From the NCBI GenBank assembly GCA_013399115.1, contig VXAA01003309.1, forward strand, positions 137,305 through 201,304: a stretch of DNA of 64,000 bases. The letters are read 5' to 3'. Below are positions 37,113-49,670 of the stretch, piece by piece. Position 1 is the first letter of the stretch. Every line of letters starts with the position of its first letter. The stretch is from Anseranas semipalmata. Lineage: Eukaryota; Chordata; Aves; Anseriformes; Anseranatidae. The translations under genes were made by a program, and so were the position numbers. Below the pieces are notes generated by a model. The model ran no database searches and had not been told where the DNA came from. It worked only from the letters and a program-made list of their open reading frames with translations.

Positions 37113-38428
37113 GGAATATCTTAGGTTTTTGTGCCTGACTAGACAATGCAACAAAAACTGTTCATGTGTTGTAGAAAAAAACATTCCTACAGCTTTTCTT
37201 TGTTAGTGAATCGTTACTGCATAGGCCTGATCATTGTTGATTCAAAAAAAATTGTAATTATAACAACCACTTAATCTTTTTATTGCAACTTTAAGAAGCC
37301 TTGGTGTCAATTGGCAGCATACAAATTTGAACTGACAGTTTCTTTAACACTTTCAGCATGCCTGTGAATAAGATGAAGGTTCTGCTCTCATTAGTTATTT
37401 CCACAGAAGTGCCTATGTCATTCATTCAATTCCTATTGAATTCTGCACTATGTCATTGATGAAAATGAAATTTGTTTTATTAAAGCCCTGTCTTAAATAT
37501 TAACAGGTAAGGGCTTTTATGTTTCTATCATGTTAGGTTGTTGTGCAAAGGAAATCTTTGCTCCCTCCTCCTATTCTTACGATCATTTTTCCTTCTTGAA
37601 TCATACACTAATCAATAAATTACAATAAAATTCTTAAGGCAGAACTTCAAACAGAAGGATTGGGGAGATTCACTTCCATCTTAACAATTTATCCATAACT
37701 AACTGAAGGTTTTGTATCTAGCTTCTTGTCACTCTGATTCATAAATTGTTTAAGAACACAAAATCTAGCATTAATACAAGCTGAAGTTTGTGGTAAATGA
37801 AGTATGGCAACTGGAGTGTTATGTCATGTCCTATTTTATCTTAAAATACGTTCATTTCTCCAGATTCAATGAAATATAGATACCTCAATTTTCTACATAC
37901 CACTCATCTGGCTTATTGTAATTTTAGGTGTCTTCAGATCAGAAACCTATAAGATTTTCACATAAAGTTCTGAGATGGACATGTAAGAGCGGCACTACCC
38001 AGTGGTGTGATGTTACTGCAATGGGTGTGAAGCAATCTTTTCCATCAGGTCCCTTCCCTTGTTGCTCCTGTTCAGGGAAAAAGTGGCAGTGCTGAATTTC
38101 TTTGATCTCCTGCTGCATTTGTGGTAGGTCTGCATGAATTGTGCAAGTGGATGAGCAACAGTCACCCCATTCTCTGAATTGGCTAAATGGGAGGCACTGC
38201 CAAGTCTGTAAGCTCAAGTACATGGCTGTGCCCTCCTGCATCTCTAGGATATTAAGAGCGGAGCTGCCTTTGGATTTCAGGCCCTTTATTTCTGGCCAGC
38301 CTCAAAAGTGGGGCACAGGACCTTTATGTGTCCAAGGGTTAGTTTTTGTGTCTTCACCATCTTCTGGGCTATGCTTTAGAGAGTGAATTTAAATTACTGG
38401 TGTTAAGCACTAATTTAAATCTGCAAGT

Positions 38429-38444
38429 AAAAAAAAAAAAAAAA
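38429..38444 (+). repeat. Poly-A tract (A16)
   Basis: Simple homopolymer lying 70 bp before the 5-N gap. Confidence 0.88.
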
Positions 38445-38505
38445 TCATTTTAAATAACTGATTTTTTAATTTCTTAGAATCCTGGTTATTTTTTCTTGAG
38501 CAACC

Positions 38506-38533
38506 GGGGGGGGGGGNNNNNCCGGTGGGGGCA
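38506..38533. other. Assembly gap (5 N) with G-homopolymer edges
   Basis: N bases at 38,517-38,521 follow CCGGGGG... (an 11-G run) and precede CCGGTGGGGG. The edge bases are far more G-rich than anything nearby and are probably low-quality calls. Frames crossing it (38,410-38,616) should be disregarded. Confidence 0.9.
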
Positions 38534-38761
38534 CGACACCCACAACAAACGCATCTTTCAAAACTCTTTATTGTAGCATAACACAGCACCAAGACTGAAT
38601 ATGCTACTGCTTTCAATTAACCAGGAAATGATAATGCATTGTAGTAGGAATAAACACTTTCACCTGAAGGAAAATATTCCTTCATTACAGGCCAGCTAAA
38701 ATTAAACTAAAAGTATATAAACTGAAGCACACACTGTACCTGCATGTGTGCATGCCTGCAT

Positions 38762-38891
38762 GTTCCACATCCCAAACATAGGACTATATTTACATCCTCA
38801 AGTACAAACTGCCTGGACATGCAGCAAAGAGTATCTAGATTCCATGATGATGCCAGATCTTGCTATACGGTGATAGCTTGAAGGATACACT
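38762..38891 (+). repeat. Dispersed repeat, copy 2 (about 130 bp)
   Basis: Second copy of the sequence at 36,495-36,626, same orientation, starting 2,267 bp downstream. It is shortened by one base near GATAGCTTG and followed directly by a TACATA/TGTG microsatellite. It is preceded by a GCATGTGTGCATGCCTGCAT run absent from copy 1. Confidence 0.9.
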
Positions 38892-40666
38892 ATACATATA
38901 CATATGTGTGTGTGCGTAAATAATTTTTTTTCAGGAGTAAAATATCACCACTAACTGCACTGGAAATACAAACTTAAGCATTGCAGTAAGATCAGAGATC
39001 AGGATCTACATTCTTTTGAGATGTACTGATTTTTCCCAGAATAGTAATCTCCCTTCTGTATCAGTGGTATATATGCAATATATTATGTCGTCATTTTAAT
39101 TGTTTCACTTAATATTTTTCTCTGCATACCTAAAGAAGAAATACTTGACTTTTAGTATTTTAGGCAACATTTTCAAAGACCTTTTAACATTATGTAACTT
39201 CAGCATCATAAAATCCATTCGAAAAACATTTATTTAAATCAGTCAGATGTTAACAGATATTTTAATACATTCCACCTATTCATGTTCTTGCCAAATATTA
39301 ACATGTATCATTCTACTGCTGAATTGGAGTCATTCTTAGAGAAAGCTTTGTGCTATTTGTGTTCCAGAATGATCACAAATCATTATGTGAAGTGCATACA
39401 GATTCAGCATTTTGCTGAATATACTGCTATGGACAAGACACTTCACCTGTCTTAAAAATGAGCCAGGTGTTTCACTTTTTGATAACTATAGGTTATAAGA
39501 TTTATTTTTCATTTGTTGATGTGTTTTGCTTTGATGTGCATATTGGAGATACTGAGATCAATGTAGAGAAGTCAGACATTCAGAAAATGTGAAATGGCAA
39601 TGAAAGGGTGCTGGTTTTCACTTTGGTGAATAGTAATGTGTATGTAGCTCTTAGAGCAAATAATTTAGCTCAGAATGAATTTGAATCAGAAATATGTTGT
39701 ATAAATGCAGTGGAATTATGTTTAGTAAAGGGCTTCACATCATACATATTCTTTTTTTAAAAAGCTTGCACAGAATACATAGTAGCCAATATAGTGTGCA
39801 TTTTCCTATCTGAACAAAAAGACAACAGAAGCAAAGTAACAAAAATATTTTGGAGGCTCTTGAGCCATTTGAAACAAAATATTGCTTTCTAGATTTTTCC
39901 AGATATATATACCTGAAAGGACAAAATATTGTGCATAACCCTTTCTCAAAAAATTAAATAGCAGTAATTCCAGCCAATTACATGGACAGAAATGGCAAGG
40001 TTGTTTATTTGTCTTTGTCTTTCAGTCTTGTCAGACCATAGTGATTTTAAGAAAAAAACTCCTAATTTTGATTCATCAAAATGACTTTCTATTCATATTT
40101 AAAATGCATAGATTTGTTTTACAAAATCCTTGAGCAGATTCAATTTTTATTAGGTAGACTGACTTTTTTCTAATATTAACAAAATTAGTTTCAGGATTTA
40201 TCATTAATATTTAGTTTCTATAATAAACCTGATTTTTTTTCCTCTAAGGTACTAGATTACAATTTCTTAATATTTTTCTACTTCTAGTTCTTAATTAGAT
40301 TTGACCTTGGACATATGTCAATTTAACCTATATGAAATATAACAAAAGCTAGGTATCAATAACAAGCATTGGCAGTCTGTTCCATTTCCGTTTATATTTC
40401 ATGACTGGATTCCAGAACCCTGTTCATGCATAAGATTCCTTGATTACCATTTGTAACTTGTGTTATTCAGATCTAGTTAGCTAGCTCATGTAAAAACTTA
40501 TGCTAGTACTGTATGAACAGCATAAATCATCTTCACTTAATTCCTTTACTTTTAAATAGAAGTGAACAGAGAGACAGAGAAGGAGGGGTGGGGATATTGC
40601 CCTCTATGTTAAGAAACAGACTGCTAAGAGCTGCCTCTGAGAAACAGCCACGGACAGGTTGAGAGC

Positions 40667-41206
40667 TTGTGGGTAAGAGTTAAGGACCAGACCAATAAAG
40701 GACACCTTGTGGCTGGGGTCTGCTACAGGCTGCCTGACCAAGGGGAGCCTGTTGCCGAGGCCTCCTTGCTTAAACTACAAGAAGGATTGTGCTTGCAGGC
40801 TCTCATCCTGATGGGGGATTTCAACCACCCAGATGTCTGCTGGGAAAGCTACACAGCAGGCTGTAAGCAATCCAGGAGACTCCTGGAGTACATTGAGGAT
40901 AACTTCCTGGTCCAGGTATTAGACAAACCAGCCAGAGGAGAAACGTTACTGGACCTGGTGCTCACCAATGCAGACGAACTCATTAAAGAGGTTAAGATCG
41001 GAGGCAGTCTAGGCTGCAGTGACCATGCCCTGGTTGTGTTAATGATCTCAGGGAATATGGGCCTCGCAAAGAGCAGAGTCAGGACCCTGAATTTCCAAAG
41101 AGCAAAATTCCAGCTGTTTAAAGAACTAGTGGATGAAATCTTCTGGGACACTGTCCGTAGGGACAGAGGAACTGATCAGAGCTGGCAACTCTTCCATATT
41201 TCTTAG
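40667..41206 (+). pseudogene. CR1 ORF2 endonuclease (EEP) remnant
   Basis: A 179-codon frame that keeps the back two-thirds of the CR1 apurinic-type endonuclease: VCYRLPDQ (residues 18-25), the catalytic GDFNHPDVCW (50-59), LDLVLTN (95-101) and CSDHALVVL (117-125) with the Ser-Asp-His triad. The enzyme in this family nicks target DNA to prime reverse transcription. The N-terminal Asn/Glu part is absent because the coding sequence before 40,667 has a stop and then the 5' truncation. At about 41,190, after SWQLF, a frameshift ends the protein and the linker continues in the overlapping frame at 41,133-41,633. The minus-strand frame across it is a shadow. Confidence 0.92.
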
Positions 41207-41633
41207 AGCGCAAGAGCTCTCCATCCCCATGTGTAAGAAATCAAGCAGGGAAGGCAGGAAACCAACTTTCAAGCCAACCAACCAAGGTCCCTGCAAGGAC
41301 CTGCTGGTCAAACTGAGGTGTAAGAAGGAAATACACAGGCAGTGGAAGCAGGGACATGTGGCCTGGGAAGAGTACAGGGATGCCATCCAGATGTGTAGGG
41401 ATGGGATCAGGGAAGCCAAGGCACAGATGGAACTGAGCTTGGCAAGGGATGCAAAGAATAACAAGAAGGCATTCTATAGGTATATTGGTCAGAAAAGAAA
41501 GGCCAAGGAGAGTGTACCCCCTCAGATAAGTGAGAAGGGAGAACTGGTAACAACAGACATGGAAAAGGCTGAGGTACTCAACAAGTTCTTTGCCTCAGTC
41601 TTCACTGGCAGTCAGGCTTCCCACATCTCTTGA
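41133..41633 (+). pseudogene. CR1 ORF2 linker remnant
   Basis: A 166-codon frame. From about residue 23 it matches the CR1 ORF2 linker between nuclease and [22 protein letters not shown], then a basic, helical stretch ([20 protein letters not shown]), then [20 protein letters not shown] and [15 protein letters not shown] before a stop. It overlaps the end of the endonuclease frame by 74 bases, which shows a one-step frameshift near 41,190. After its stop the element continues recognisably (EEQVRDHL..., KSMGP) to about 41,745, where the internal deletion begins. Confidence 0.9.
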
Positions 41634-41756
41634 GTCCCTGAACCTCTGGGCAGGGGCTGGGGGAGCAAAGTCCCTCCCCCTGTAAGCGAAGAGCAGGTTC
41701 GAGACCACCTGATGCAACTGAACAGGTACAAGTCTATGGGGCCTTATCTCTAAATT

Positions 41757-41777
41757 GGAGAGAGAGAGAGAGAGAGA
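41757..41777. repeat. (GA)n patch at the CR1 internal deletion junction
   Basis: About ten GA units at the place where CR1 coding sequence jumps from the linker to the later RT. The repeat is not part of the CR1 coding sequence seen in the other long copy, so it marks either the repair scar or a later insertion and expansion. Confidence 0.85.
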
Positions 41778-42294
41778 TTTGAAGGTTGTACTGTTCAGTG
41801 ATCAGGAATTATCTGGGTGGCTACAGCCTGAGAATTGTGGAGTCAATGGCTCTACGTCCAGTTGGAGGCTGGTGATGAGTGTTGTCCCTCAAGGGACCAG
41901 TGCTGTTTAGTATCATTATCAATAACATGTGCAGTGGGATCGAGTGCACCCTCAGCAAGTTTGCAGACAACACCAAGCTGAGGGGTGCAGTTCATAAAAC
42001 AGAAGGAAAGGATGCCATCCAAAGGAACCTGAACAAGCTTGAAAGTGGGCCCACGTGAACCTAATGAGGTTCAATAGTCCAACAGCAAGGTGCTACACCT
42101 GGTCGGGGCAGTCCCAGACATGAGTACAGGGAGACTCGAAAAAGAAATCGAGAGCAGCCCTGTGGAGAAGGACTTGGGGGCTTTGGTGGATGAAAAGCTT
42201 GACATGAGCCAGTAGTGTGCACTTGCAGCCCAGAAGGCCAACTGCATCCTGGGCTGCATAAAGAGAGGTGTGGCCAGCAGGTCAAGGGAGGTGA

Positions 42295-42526
42295 TTGTCC
42301 CCTTCTGCTCTGCCCCTCTTGGAGCGCTGCATCCAGGTCTGGGGCCCCCAGCAAAAGAAAGTTGTAGACCTGTTAGAACGGGTCCAGAGGAGGGCCACAA
42401 AGATGATCAGAGGGCTGGAGCACCACTCCTATGAAGAAAGGCTGAGAGAGTTGGGGATGTTCAGCCTGCAGAAGAAAAAGCTCCAGGGAGACTTTATTGT
42501 GTCCTTTCAGGACTTAAAGAGGGCTT

Positions 42527-42562
<36 letters not shown>

Positions 42563-42642
42563 AGAGTGACTTCACACTTGGACAGATAATGATAGGTCAA
42601 GGGGGAATGGTTTTAAACCAAAAGAGGGCAGATTTAGATTAG
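42295..42642 (+). pseudogene. CR1 ORF2 C-terminal remnant with internal poly-Lys
   Basis: A 115-codon frame. Residues 8-80 match the end of CR1 ORF2: [20 protein letters not shown], then [20 protein letters not shown], then RLRELGMFSLQKKKL. The A30 tract that follows is translated as a lysine run and has no biological meaning. The frame then reads into the 3' tail. Upstream, the RT catalytic box in this element reads FADN (at about 41,965) instead of FADD, a second sign of inactivity. Confidence 0.88.
42531..42560 (+). repeat. Poly-A tract (A30) inside CR1
   Basis: Thirty consecutive A. It lies inside the element, before the 3' tail, so it is not a retrotransposition tail (CR1 ends in octamers, not poly-A). 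It probably grew from a short A-rich TTATAAAAA word in the parent. Confidence 0.95.
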
Positions 42643-42855
42643 ACATTAGGAAGAAATTCTTCACTGTGAGGGTGGTGAGGCACTGGAACAGGTTGCCCAG
42701 AGAAGCTGTGGATGCCCCCTCCCTGGAAGTGTTCCAGACCAGGTTGGATGGGGCTTTGGGCAACCTGATCTAGTGGGTGGCATCCTTGCCTGTGGGAAGG
42801 GGGTTGGAACTAGATGATCTTTAGGGTCACTTCCAACCCAAACCATCTATGAAAT

Positions 42856-44559
42856 AAACTTTATTTATCAACTGGAATATACTTTTCTGATTTAAAATTT
42901 TTCTCACATTACCCTAAATTTATGGTGGTCTACTTTGGTAATAATGATGACTTTAATGGGAGAAAGTAAAAAATTCCACAGAATTGTGTCAGAAACATAT
43001 GACATTATAGTTAATACTTATTAAAGTCCACAGTTCTTTAAAGGAGGAGAAGGTTTTGAGGGAATATGTATGTTAAAGTAACTCCATTATGATACCACTA
43101 TGTGATTTACTGTTCAGTGTTGTGCATCCCTCCATACATGAAGAAATATTTGATAAAAATCTGATGCTATTGAAGTTGATGTGAAGTATCCCACTGGTTT
43201 CAGCTGGTGAAAGTTTTCATTCCTTTAGTTTATACTGAAGAAGAAAGCCAGTGAACCAAATTTTTTGACATTTTCATCTTTGGAACTCCAAGCAGTACAT
43301 TAATGTGCCTTGTTTGACAAGTTTCTTGATCTGTTTTAAAATAAGTCTCTGGAGCTTGAGCTGTGCCCTTTTATGAGTATGGGATCAGCCTTAAAGTTCA
43401 CAAATTTAATGGCTGCAGCACTGGTAAAACAAAAAATAGCTGAGATTTTTCATTCTAAATAAGAGCATGTTCTAACTGCAGTGTCCACATCAGTCAGCCT
43501 CTGTGCTCAGGTGAATGAGTATTTGATTATTTCCAACACTGCAGATAGTTCAGATCCCAGCTTTAATTGACAGCCATTGGCTTGCTTTTCTTCCCCTCTG
43601 TCTTATTTCCGTTGTAAACCTTTCAAGGACTATCCTCTCATGATCCCTCTCCTTAAAGTGAAATCTTACTCTACAATTATTCTATGTATCTTTACTCTGC
43701 AGAAAGACAAATAAGATCTGACTGCAAACAATGGCTTGTCACTTACTATCTCTGAACTTCCTTATGAGTATACTGAAGGGTAGTGCAGAAACAGGGGAGC
43801 ATGCTGTCCTCATAACTTCCCAGTGTTCTTGCTGGAGGTGCAGTAAGGTCTGTAATATATTTAGGCCACCAGTCTGGAGACAGCCATTTAAAAATATATA
43901 TAACCTGTGTAAGGAGGAATAGGAGAAAAAAATATAAATACACACAAAAACCCCTCTTCAAATACTTTTAAAGCTAGGAAAACTGATGGGATATAATAGC
44001 CATGAAAATGTTCCATCTTCCCAATGAAAAGTCATAGATTAGGCTTTAATAAATGGTGATATTTAATGTTACTGTGCAAAAAAATTCTGTCTGCATAACA
44101 AAATTCTTACTCAATGGATGGCCTTATTTGACAAGGTATGGTTGCAAATTTACTGTGTTTGAAAAAGGAAAGCAAGCTCTGAAGCTGCTTAGCATGCATA
44201 GACAACCTTACAAAAAATCTACATTCTTTATAGAAGACAATGGTAAAGATGATGTCTATTTCAGCTCCCAGGTTTTTTATTAAAAATATTTAGATATTAG
44301 GTTATATTTATTTAATGTTTAAACTATTTAAATTTTAAGATGAAGAGATAAGTCCCTGTTATTGACTTCAAACTTACTTAGACGTTACTGAATTGACTGT
44401 ACTGGCAGTTCTGTGCAATCTGTTTAACTTGTAGTTTAGAATATGAGCTAAAAGCCTGGAAAGAGTAAGAAGTGAGCAGGCACAAAATGACAGAAACAAA
44501 AACGGGTGTGTAAGTCTTCTTCACACAACCATAGCACTATAGTTGTTATTGTAATTTTG
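42856..44559. other. AT-rich spacer between two CR1 copies
   Basis: No gene or repeat recognised. It separates two same-strand CR1 insertions. Open frames such as 43,731-43,922 are short and paired with opposite-strand shadows. Confidence 0.7.
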
Positions 44560-44955
44560 ACAGGCTGAGGGAGTTGGGGTTGTTCAGCCTGGAGAAGAGA
44601 AGGCTCCGGGGAGACCTTATAGCGGCCTTCCAGTACCTGAAGGAGGCCTACAGGAAAGCAGGAGAGGGACTCTATCAGGAACTGTAGTGGTAGGACAAGG
44701 AGTAATGGTTTTAAAAAGAGGGTAGATTTAGATTAGATGTTAGGAGGAAATTCTTTGCTCAGAAGGTGGTGAGGCACTGGCACAGGTTGCCCAGAGAAGT
44801 TGTGGAGGCCCCATCCCTGGAAGTGTTCAAGGCCAGGTTGGATGGGGCTTTGGTCAACCTGATCTAGTGGGAGATGTCCCTGCCCATAGCAGGTGGGTTG
44901 GAATTAGATGATCTTTATGGTCCCTTCTAACCCAAACCATTATATGATTCTATGT
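44560..44955 (+). mobile_element. CR1: CR1 LINE, clean 3' end (about 395 bp)
   Basis: A well-preserved 5'-truncated CR1. It starts in the ORF2 coding block CAGGCTGAGGGAGTTGGGG, reads GTTCAGCCTGGAGAAGAGAA, then the 3' untranslated tail, including GCACTGGCACAGGTTGCCCA and GGCCAGGTTGGATGGGGCTT, and ends ATTATATGATTCTATG. It is the least decayed CR1 tail in the window and matches the tail at 42.6-42.85 kb closely, so both belong to related subfamilies. No target-site duplication is visible. Confidence 0.96.
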
Positions 44956-46460
44956 AATCTTAATATTTTAATGGGGAAAAAAGATATTCTGTGGCAAAGC
45001 TCATAAAATGAACAGGAAGCTTCATAATTCTGGTCTCTCCAGCACTTTGTTCTAATTCCTTCTCCCTTCTGAACTGAACTCCATTTCCTCCAAAACTGAT
45101 GGATACTGAGATAAACTGCAGCATTTGATAATCCCAAGTTTTCCACAACCTGGGGTTTTGGATCACTCTATAGGAAATTTCTAAATTTCCATATCACTAA
45201 GGGTCATTGAAGAGACTATCAAAGAACAAGGAGCACCCTTTAAGACATAAGGGTTTACTTGAAACTTAAAAGGTGAAAAATCATTACAAGTGAAGAAAAA
45301 AAAATCTTTACAGGTTTCATAGTCATTGGACTGACAAACAGATGGTTTTTTTTTTGTGTTCTGGTCCAAAATATAATTAAGCAGCAGAATCATTTAAATC
45401 TAAGACTTTTCAAACACTTGGGCTTTTCATTCTTTTAATGCTTAGGTAGATCCTAGTTTGTAATAATATTAAATAATTCATAAAATAACAATGCTTTAAT
45501 TTTTCTGTACTCAAATAAGCTATAAAGTTGTTGCAGCAAACGTATTAAGTAAACATAAGAACATGTTAGGGATGTTCACAGACATAATACATCTTCAGAA
45601 AGCACTATTTCCATGATTATAATGGTTTTCTATTTCACAATTTATTGTATCAGAAGTTTTCAATTTGCAAAACCCACTACATCATACATAAAGATGAACA
45701 GAGAAAATGCATTAATGAGGCAGATCACCCTGAAATAGATAGAATTGGCAACACCTGTACACTCAGATTTTCAGTGATACTCAATTTAAGAGCTAGTGCA
45801 TGAATCATGAATAATTTATTTGGGTCTTTAGTGAATAATAAAATCTAGGAAGGTAAAATGTTCATACGGCTTTACATTAGATGAATTACCAGTTCACTCT
45901 AATGCATCTCAAAATCAGTGGTCTCCCAGTGAACCCTAGATTTTCCAATGCATAGAATTGGAAAAACAATTATTATGCATCTTCTGAAACTACAGTTGAT
46001 GTGATGAAACATTTTTATATATACGGGTCTAAATCTTCTAAACTGTAAAGTATGCAGGGAATGTACTATATAAGTAGTGCATTGTACTGTGCCTTATATA
46101 CTCAAGATCAAATTCTTTTTAGAAAGCCTAGAAGAAAGTTTGGTGACATGATCATTAAACTTGAATGTAGAGGTAAACTATCACACGGGAGTTTGTTTCA
46201 TGATGGCAGCCCTGAGAGTTTACACTCTCTTGCTCTTTGTTAAATCTGCACAGATTTGCAGGAAATCAAAGTAAATAACTAACATCTTTTGTTTTGAATT
46301 AATCACCTATGTATAGATAGAAGATTTCTGTCTCAAGGGTATTATGGCACATGAGCCATTCACTTAAGGGGGGGGTACTTCGGAAGGGGAAAATGGTTTA
46401 TGTTGAAGTACATTCATAAATGGGTTGTACTGTTATCTGCTTGAAAGCCTTTTCAAGGTC

Positions 46461-46478
46461 TTTTTTTTTTTTTTTTTT
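46461..46478. repeat. Poly-T tract (T18)
   Basis: Simple homopolymer. Confidence 0.9.
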
Positions 46479-49400
46479 CTAAGGAAATTTTATTTGGTAG
46501 TCTGCTTTCAGGTGGTGATGTTTGTTTCACTTTATTGAATCTGGATTTTTGCATGTTGTCTTGATTTTTCGAGCCATTCAAACAGTCTATGCCAGTGAAT
46601 TGGCAGAAATCTAGAGTTACCCTGCTATGCTATTCCTTGCATACTCTTTTGAAGCTTAATATATTTCTGTCGTTTGCTTAAAATGTTGCTGCAATTGTGA
46701 AAGTGTCTCCATGTGAGACAGCAGTTTGAAAAACAGTTTCCACAAACAAGGGTTGGAAAGGTTGTAAGACTGGGTCCTTTCTTTATTCACACTGATTCCA
46801 GGCAAAACAGGCAGATGAATTGGGTGCCCACAAAAGGGCAGTGGATATTTATGCTACTTATATGTAAGATATGTAATATGTAGGGGAGTTGAATTTAAAC
46901 TTATTGCATAGACTACTAGAGAACTGTGGTCATTCATATCAGTGACTTAACTGAAATGTTTTAAAGTTATTTTTAACCCTTTTTTAAACCCTTTTGTTTA
47001 ATAACGTAGACTGAAGATGCAGTTTGTAATAATGTAAGCTAGCCAAATCTTGAAATACATTTCCATGATCATTTAGAACATTTACAGAGGAGCTGAGTTG
47101 TGACCACCAAGCAATCTTTAGTGCTGCATCTACAGCAGAAGCAGTATGATTCAAAAAGAGTAAACAAGGAATGCTAACAGTCAATAAAATTATTCTATCA
47201 GTGTTTTTTGGATAGCTCAGATTTCATAAGGAAAAACTCCTACTTTGCTCATAGGTGACCAAGAAAAGTTTTGAAATTTTCTTTAACATTTTTCTTTAAC
47301 TTTGAAAGGAAAAGTACGAGATAAACATGAGTGGTGGTAGGAAAGACTTGAAACATTTTTTTTAAAATAAGTTGTAGTTTCCCAAAAGAAAAGGAGTTAT
47401 GAATGGAGGGTGTATGGCACTCTTTTTCCACTTTTGTTCACCTGTTTTTTTTTTTCCTATGTTGTTCTCTAAATACATTTTATGTTTATTAACAAAGTTT
47501 TGTGCACAGAAGTCTTTTCCCTTATAGCATAGCTACTTGGTAAGTTATGCTTACCTCTCTGCCCAGGGCAAGAAGTGACAGGAGCCTCTCTTTGCAAGAC
47601 TTTGGTCCAGTATGTGAGAGATTTCCCATATCACAAACTGGACGGGAAGGAATGAAAACTAATAGTACACAGAGTATTTTCTGAATTGGCTTATAAAAGT
47701 TATGTTAATGAATATGTTCTACTAGAATTCAAGCTAGATTCACAAACGCATCCCTTTGTTACCCAGCCATAGAAGTTAGCTAGCATAGGCTGGATAATTT
47801 GAATGGCTGTGTTCTTACTTTAAAGGAGAAAATTGATGTGTGAGGGAAGTGGAGGTGAGTGTGTCCAATTAGACGTCATAGTTATCAGAATTTAGTCAGA
47901 ATTTCTTCCTCCTCTTTCTGTGAAATCCAAGGATGATATCTTTTATCCTCTTCCTATAGCTCTTCACACTTTGTGGTCTGACCACCACGAGCGATGATAT
48001 TATGACTCCTTCAGGACAGTAGAATGGCCTGTGCTAAGAGGTGCAATCCTTCCTGAGCTGTCTATTATTTCTGTCTATCTCAGAGAATTGTGTTTAGTTC
48101 TCCATTTGATAGACCTCAAAGTATAGACCAAACTTTTTGGTGTTAGCACTGGTGTTCATTTTTTTTTTTTGGCCTGTGCCATCATCGGTGAAACTGTTGC
48201 TGTGATAATTGCTCTTGTTTTGTCATTCTCTGAAGAGGTGGTTTGCCTACATTGGCATATAAACCATGAGACTTGCGGAGTCTGACAGACCTAGGGACAG
48301 ACTCGTTTTTGGTGCATCCCCATCTCATAGCTGTCTTTGAGACAAGATGAATTCAACTACCTCTTGCCACTCTGCAATCCTTGAGAAAGAGTGCTCCTCT
48401 CTCACTTTGGCCCTTAAACTGTCAGCTACCTTATACTGTCTCAGCAGATGGAGCAGATACATATTTCAGTTTTGTTTGTGTAATGTTATCCTACAGAAAT
48501 GTCTCAGAATTAGGGGGGTAAATGTTCCTGAAATTCACTTAAAATTCACTTAAAGTAGATATGTTAATCCATAGATAGCTTTAATAAAATGTATTACAAA
48601 ATAGTTCCTTGATACTAGAAGGGAATGTTCTGCCAAGTGATTGTTATTTGTATCTGATACTGAACAGTTGATGAACAGTTTCATAGTCTTTCTGTGCTTA
48701 AAATGCTTGTCTCTGAACAGTGTTGTTTAGTATGGAATCTGTGAATTTTTCTTAAAGGCAATATTGACTGCAAGAGAAGACTTTGATACTGCATTTTTGA
48801 TTTTCACCTTAGTTATGTGGGGGGTATCTGTAGTCCCTATAATAGCCATAGATGTATAGGAAGACTTCTTACTTGTCAGCATTCTGAGAAATACAGATAA
48901 GAATGGAGAAATAAGACTTCAAAAAAATTAATTACCTTATTAAAATCTTAGATCTGGAAATTGAATTTAGATGTCCCAAGCCTGAGGTGTGTTATCCAGA
49001 AGGCCTCCAAAATAAAGCAGACTTCTGAGTGTACTTCAGCTTCAAGCAGCAACATTAATCAGTGAACAACTTTACTATATTAACACTCTAAATGTATACA
49101 AAAGTGTTAACTACTTTGCTGTACTACAGTTGAGTCAAATGCAAATAATATGTACTTCAAAATTGAAAAATTGTTCTTCCCCAATATACCTTTGTAGTAG
49201 TACTATATATCTATGCCTTCATTAGTGGTGTCTAGGAGAATACCTGTTTCTAGGAGACTTTTATCACAGATATGTTAGTCTGAAAAAGTAAGATTTATGC
49301 TCTTATTATTGAGGTAAAATGTACTTTGACTCAACAGTCCAATTTATGAAGGAATGCTGTTATTTCCCTGTGTAAGAAGGGGGAGAAAGAAAAATTGCTG

Positions 49401-49626
49401 CATAGACTATCTATATGTGGTCCTACATAACAAAATTTGAATGATTTATTCCTGTTGGTTTAAAGTAATCAGATTGCCCATGGACCAATGTTGTTAATCA
49501 GAAACACAGAGGAATGAACTCATTGTTTACCAGCTACACAGAAGAACTTTGACTGAAGACACCAATTTCCCTAAATTTCAGAAAGTTAGTGTTACTGCTG
49601 AATCTTAATTCACAATCCCCCTCCCC

Positions 49627-49670
49627 TTTTTTTTTCTTTTTTCTTTTTTTTTTTTTTTTTTTTTTTTTTT
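49627..49670. repeat. Long poly-T tract with two C interruptions
   Basis: Forty-four bases, all T except two single C residues, ending in an uninterrupted run of about 27 T. Read on the minus strand it is a long poly-A, but no element body lies upstream on that strand. Confidence 0.93.

Larger units (their letters stand above)
28184..40574. other. AT-rich non-coding stretch
   Basis: No recognisable gene. Notable contents, listed separately: the quasi-palindrome at 28,953-29,064, a (GT)n array, a probable ancient LINE tail at 32,690-33,070, the paired 130-bp repeat copies at 36,495 and 38,762, a mixed A/GA repeat and a 5-N gap. A single ambiguous base lies at 34,201. Otherwise the DNA looks unique. 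Confidence 0.65.
40575..42855 (+). mobile_element. CR1: CR1 LINE, rearranged copy with RT core deleted
   Basis: A plus-strand CR1 retrotransposon of about 2.3 kb. It contains much of the EEP endonuclease (40,575-41,200), the linker (to about 41,740), then a jump across a (GA)n patch into the middle of the RT, the RT C-terminal part (to about 42,520), an internal A30 tract, and the 3' tail ending ACCATCTATGAAAT. Compared with the copy at 15.6-18.1 kb, about half a kilobase of RT coding sequence, including catalytic motif A, is missing at the junction. Many stops and frameshifts are present. It is a dead, rebuilt copy. Confidence 0.95.

Noticed and set aside
42061..42400. Minus-strand frames of 97 and 109 codons
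   Set aside because: Antisense shadows of the CR1 RT C-terminal region.
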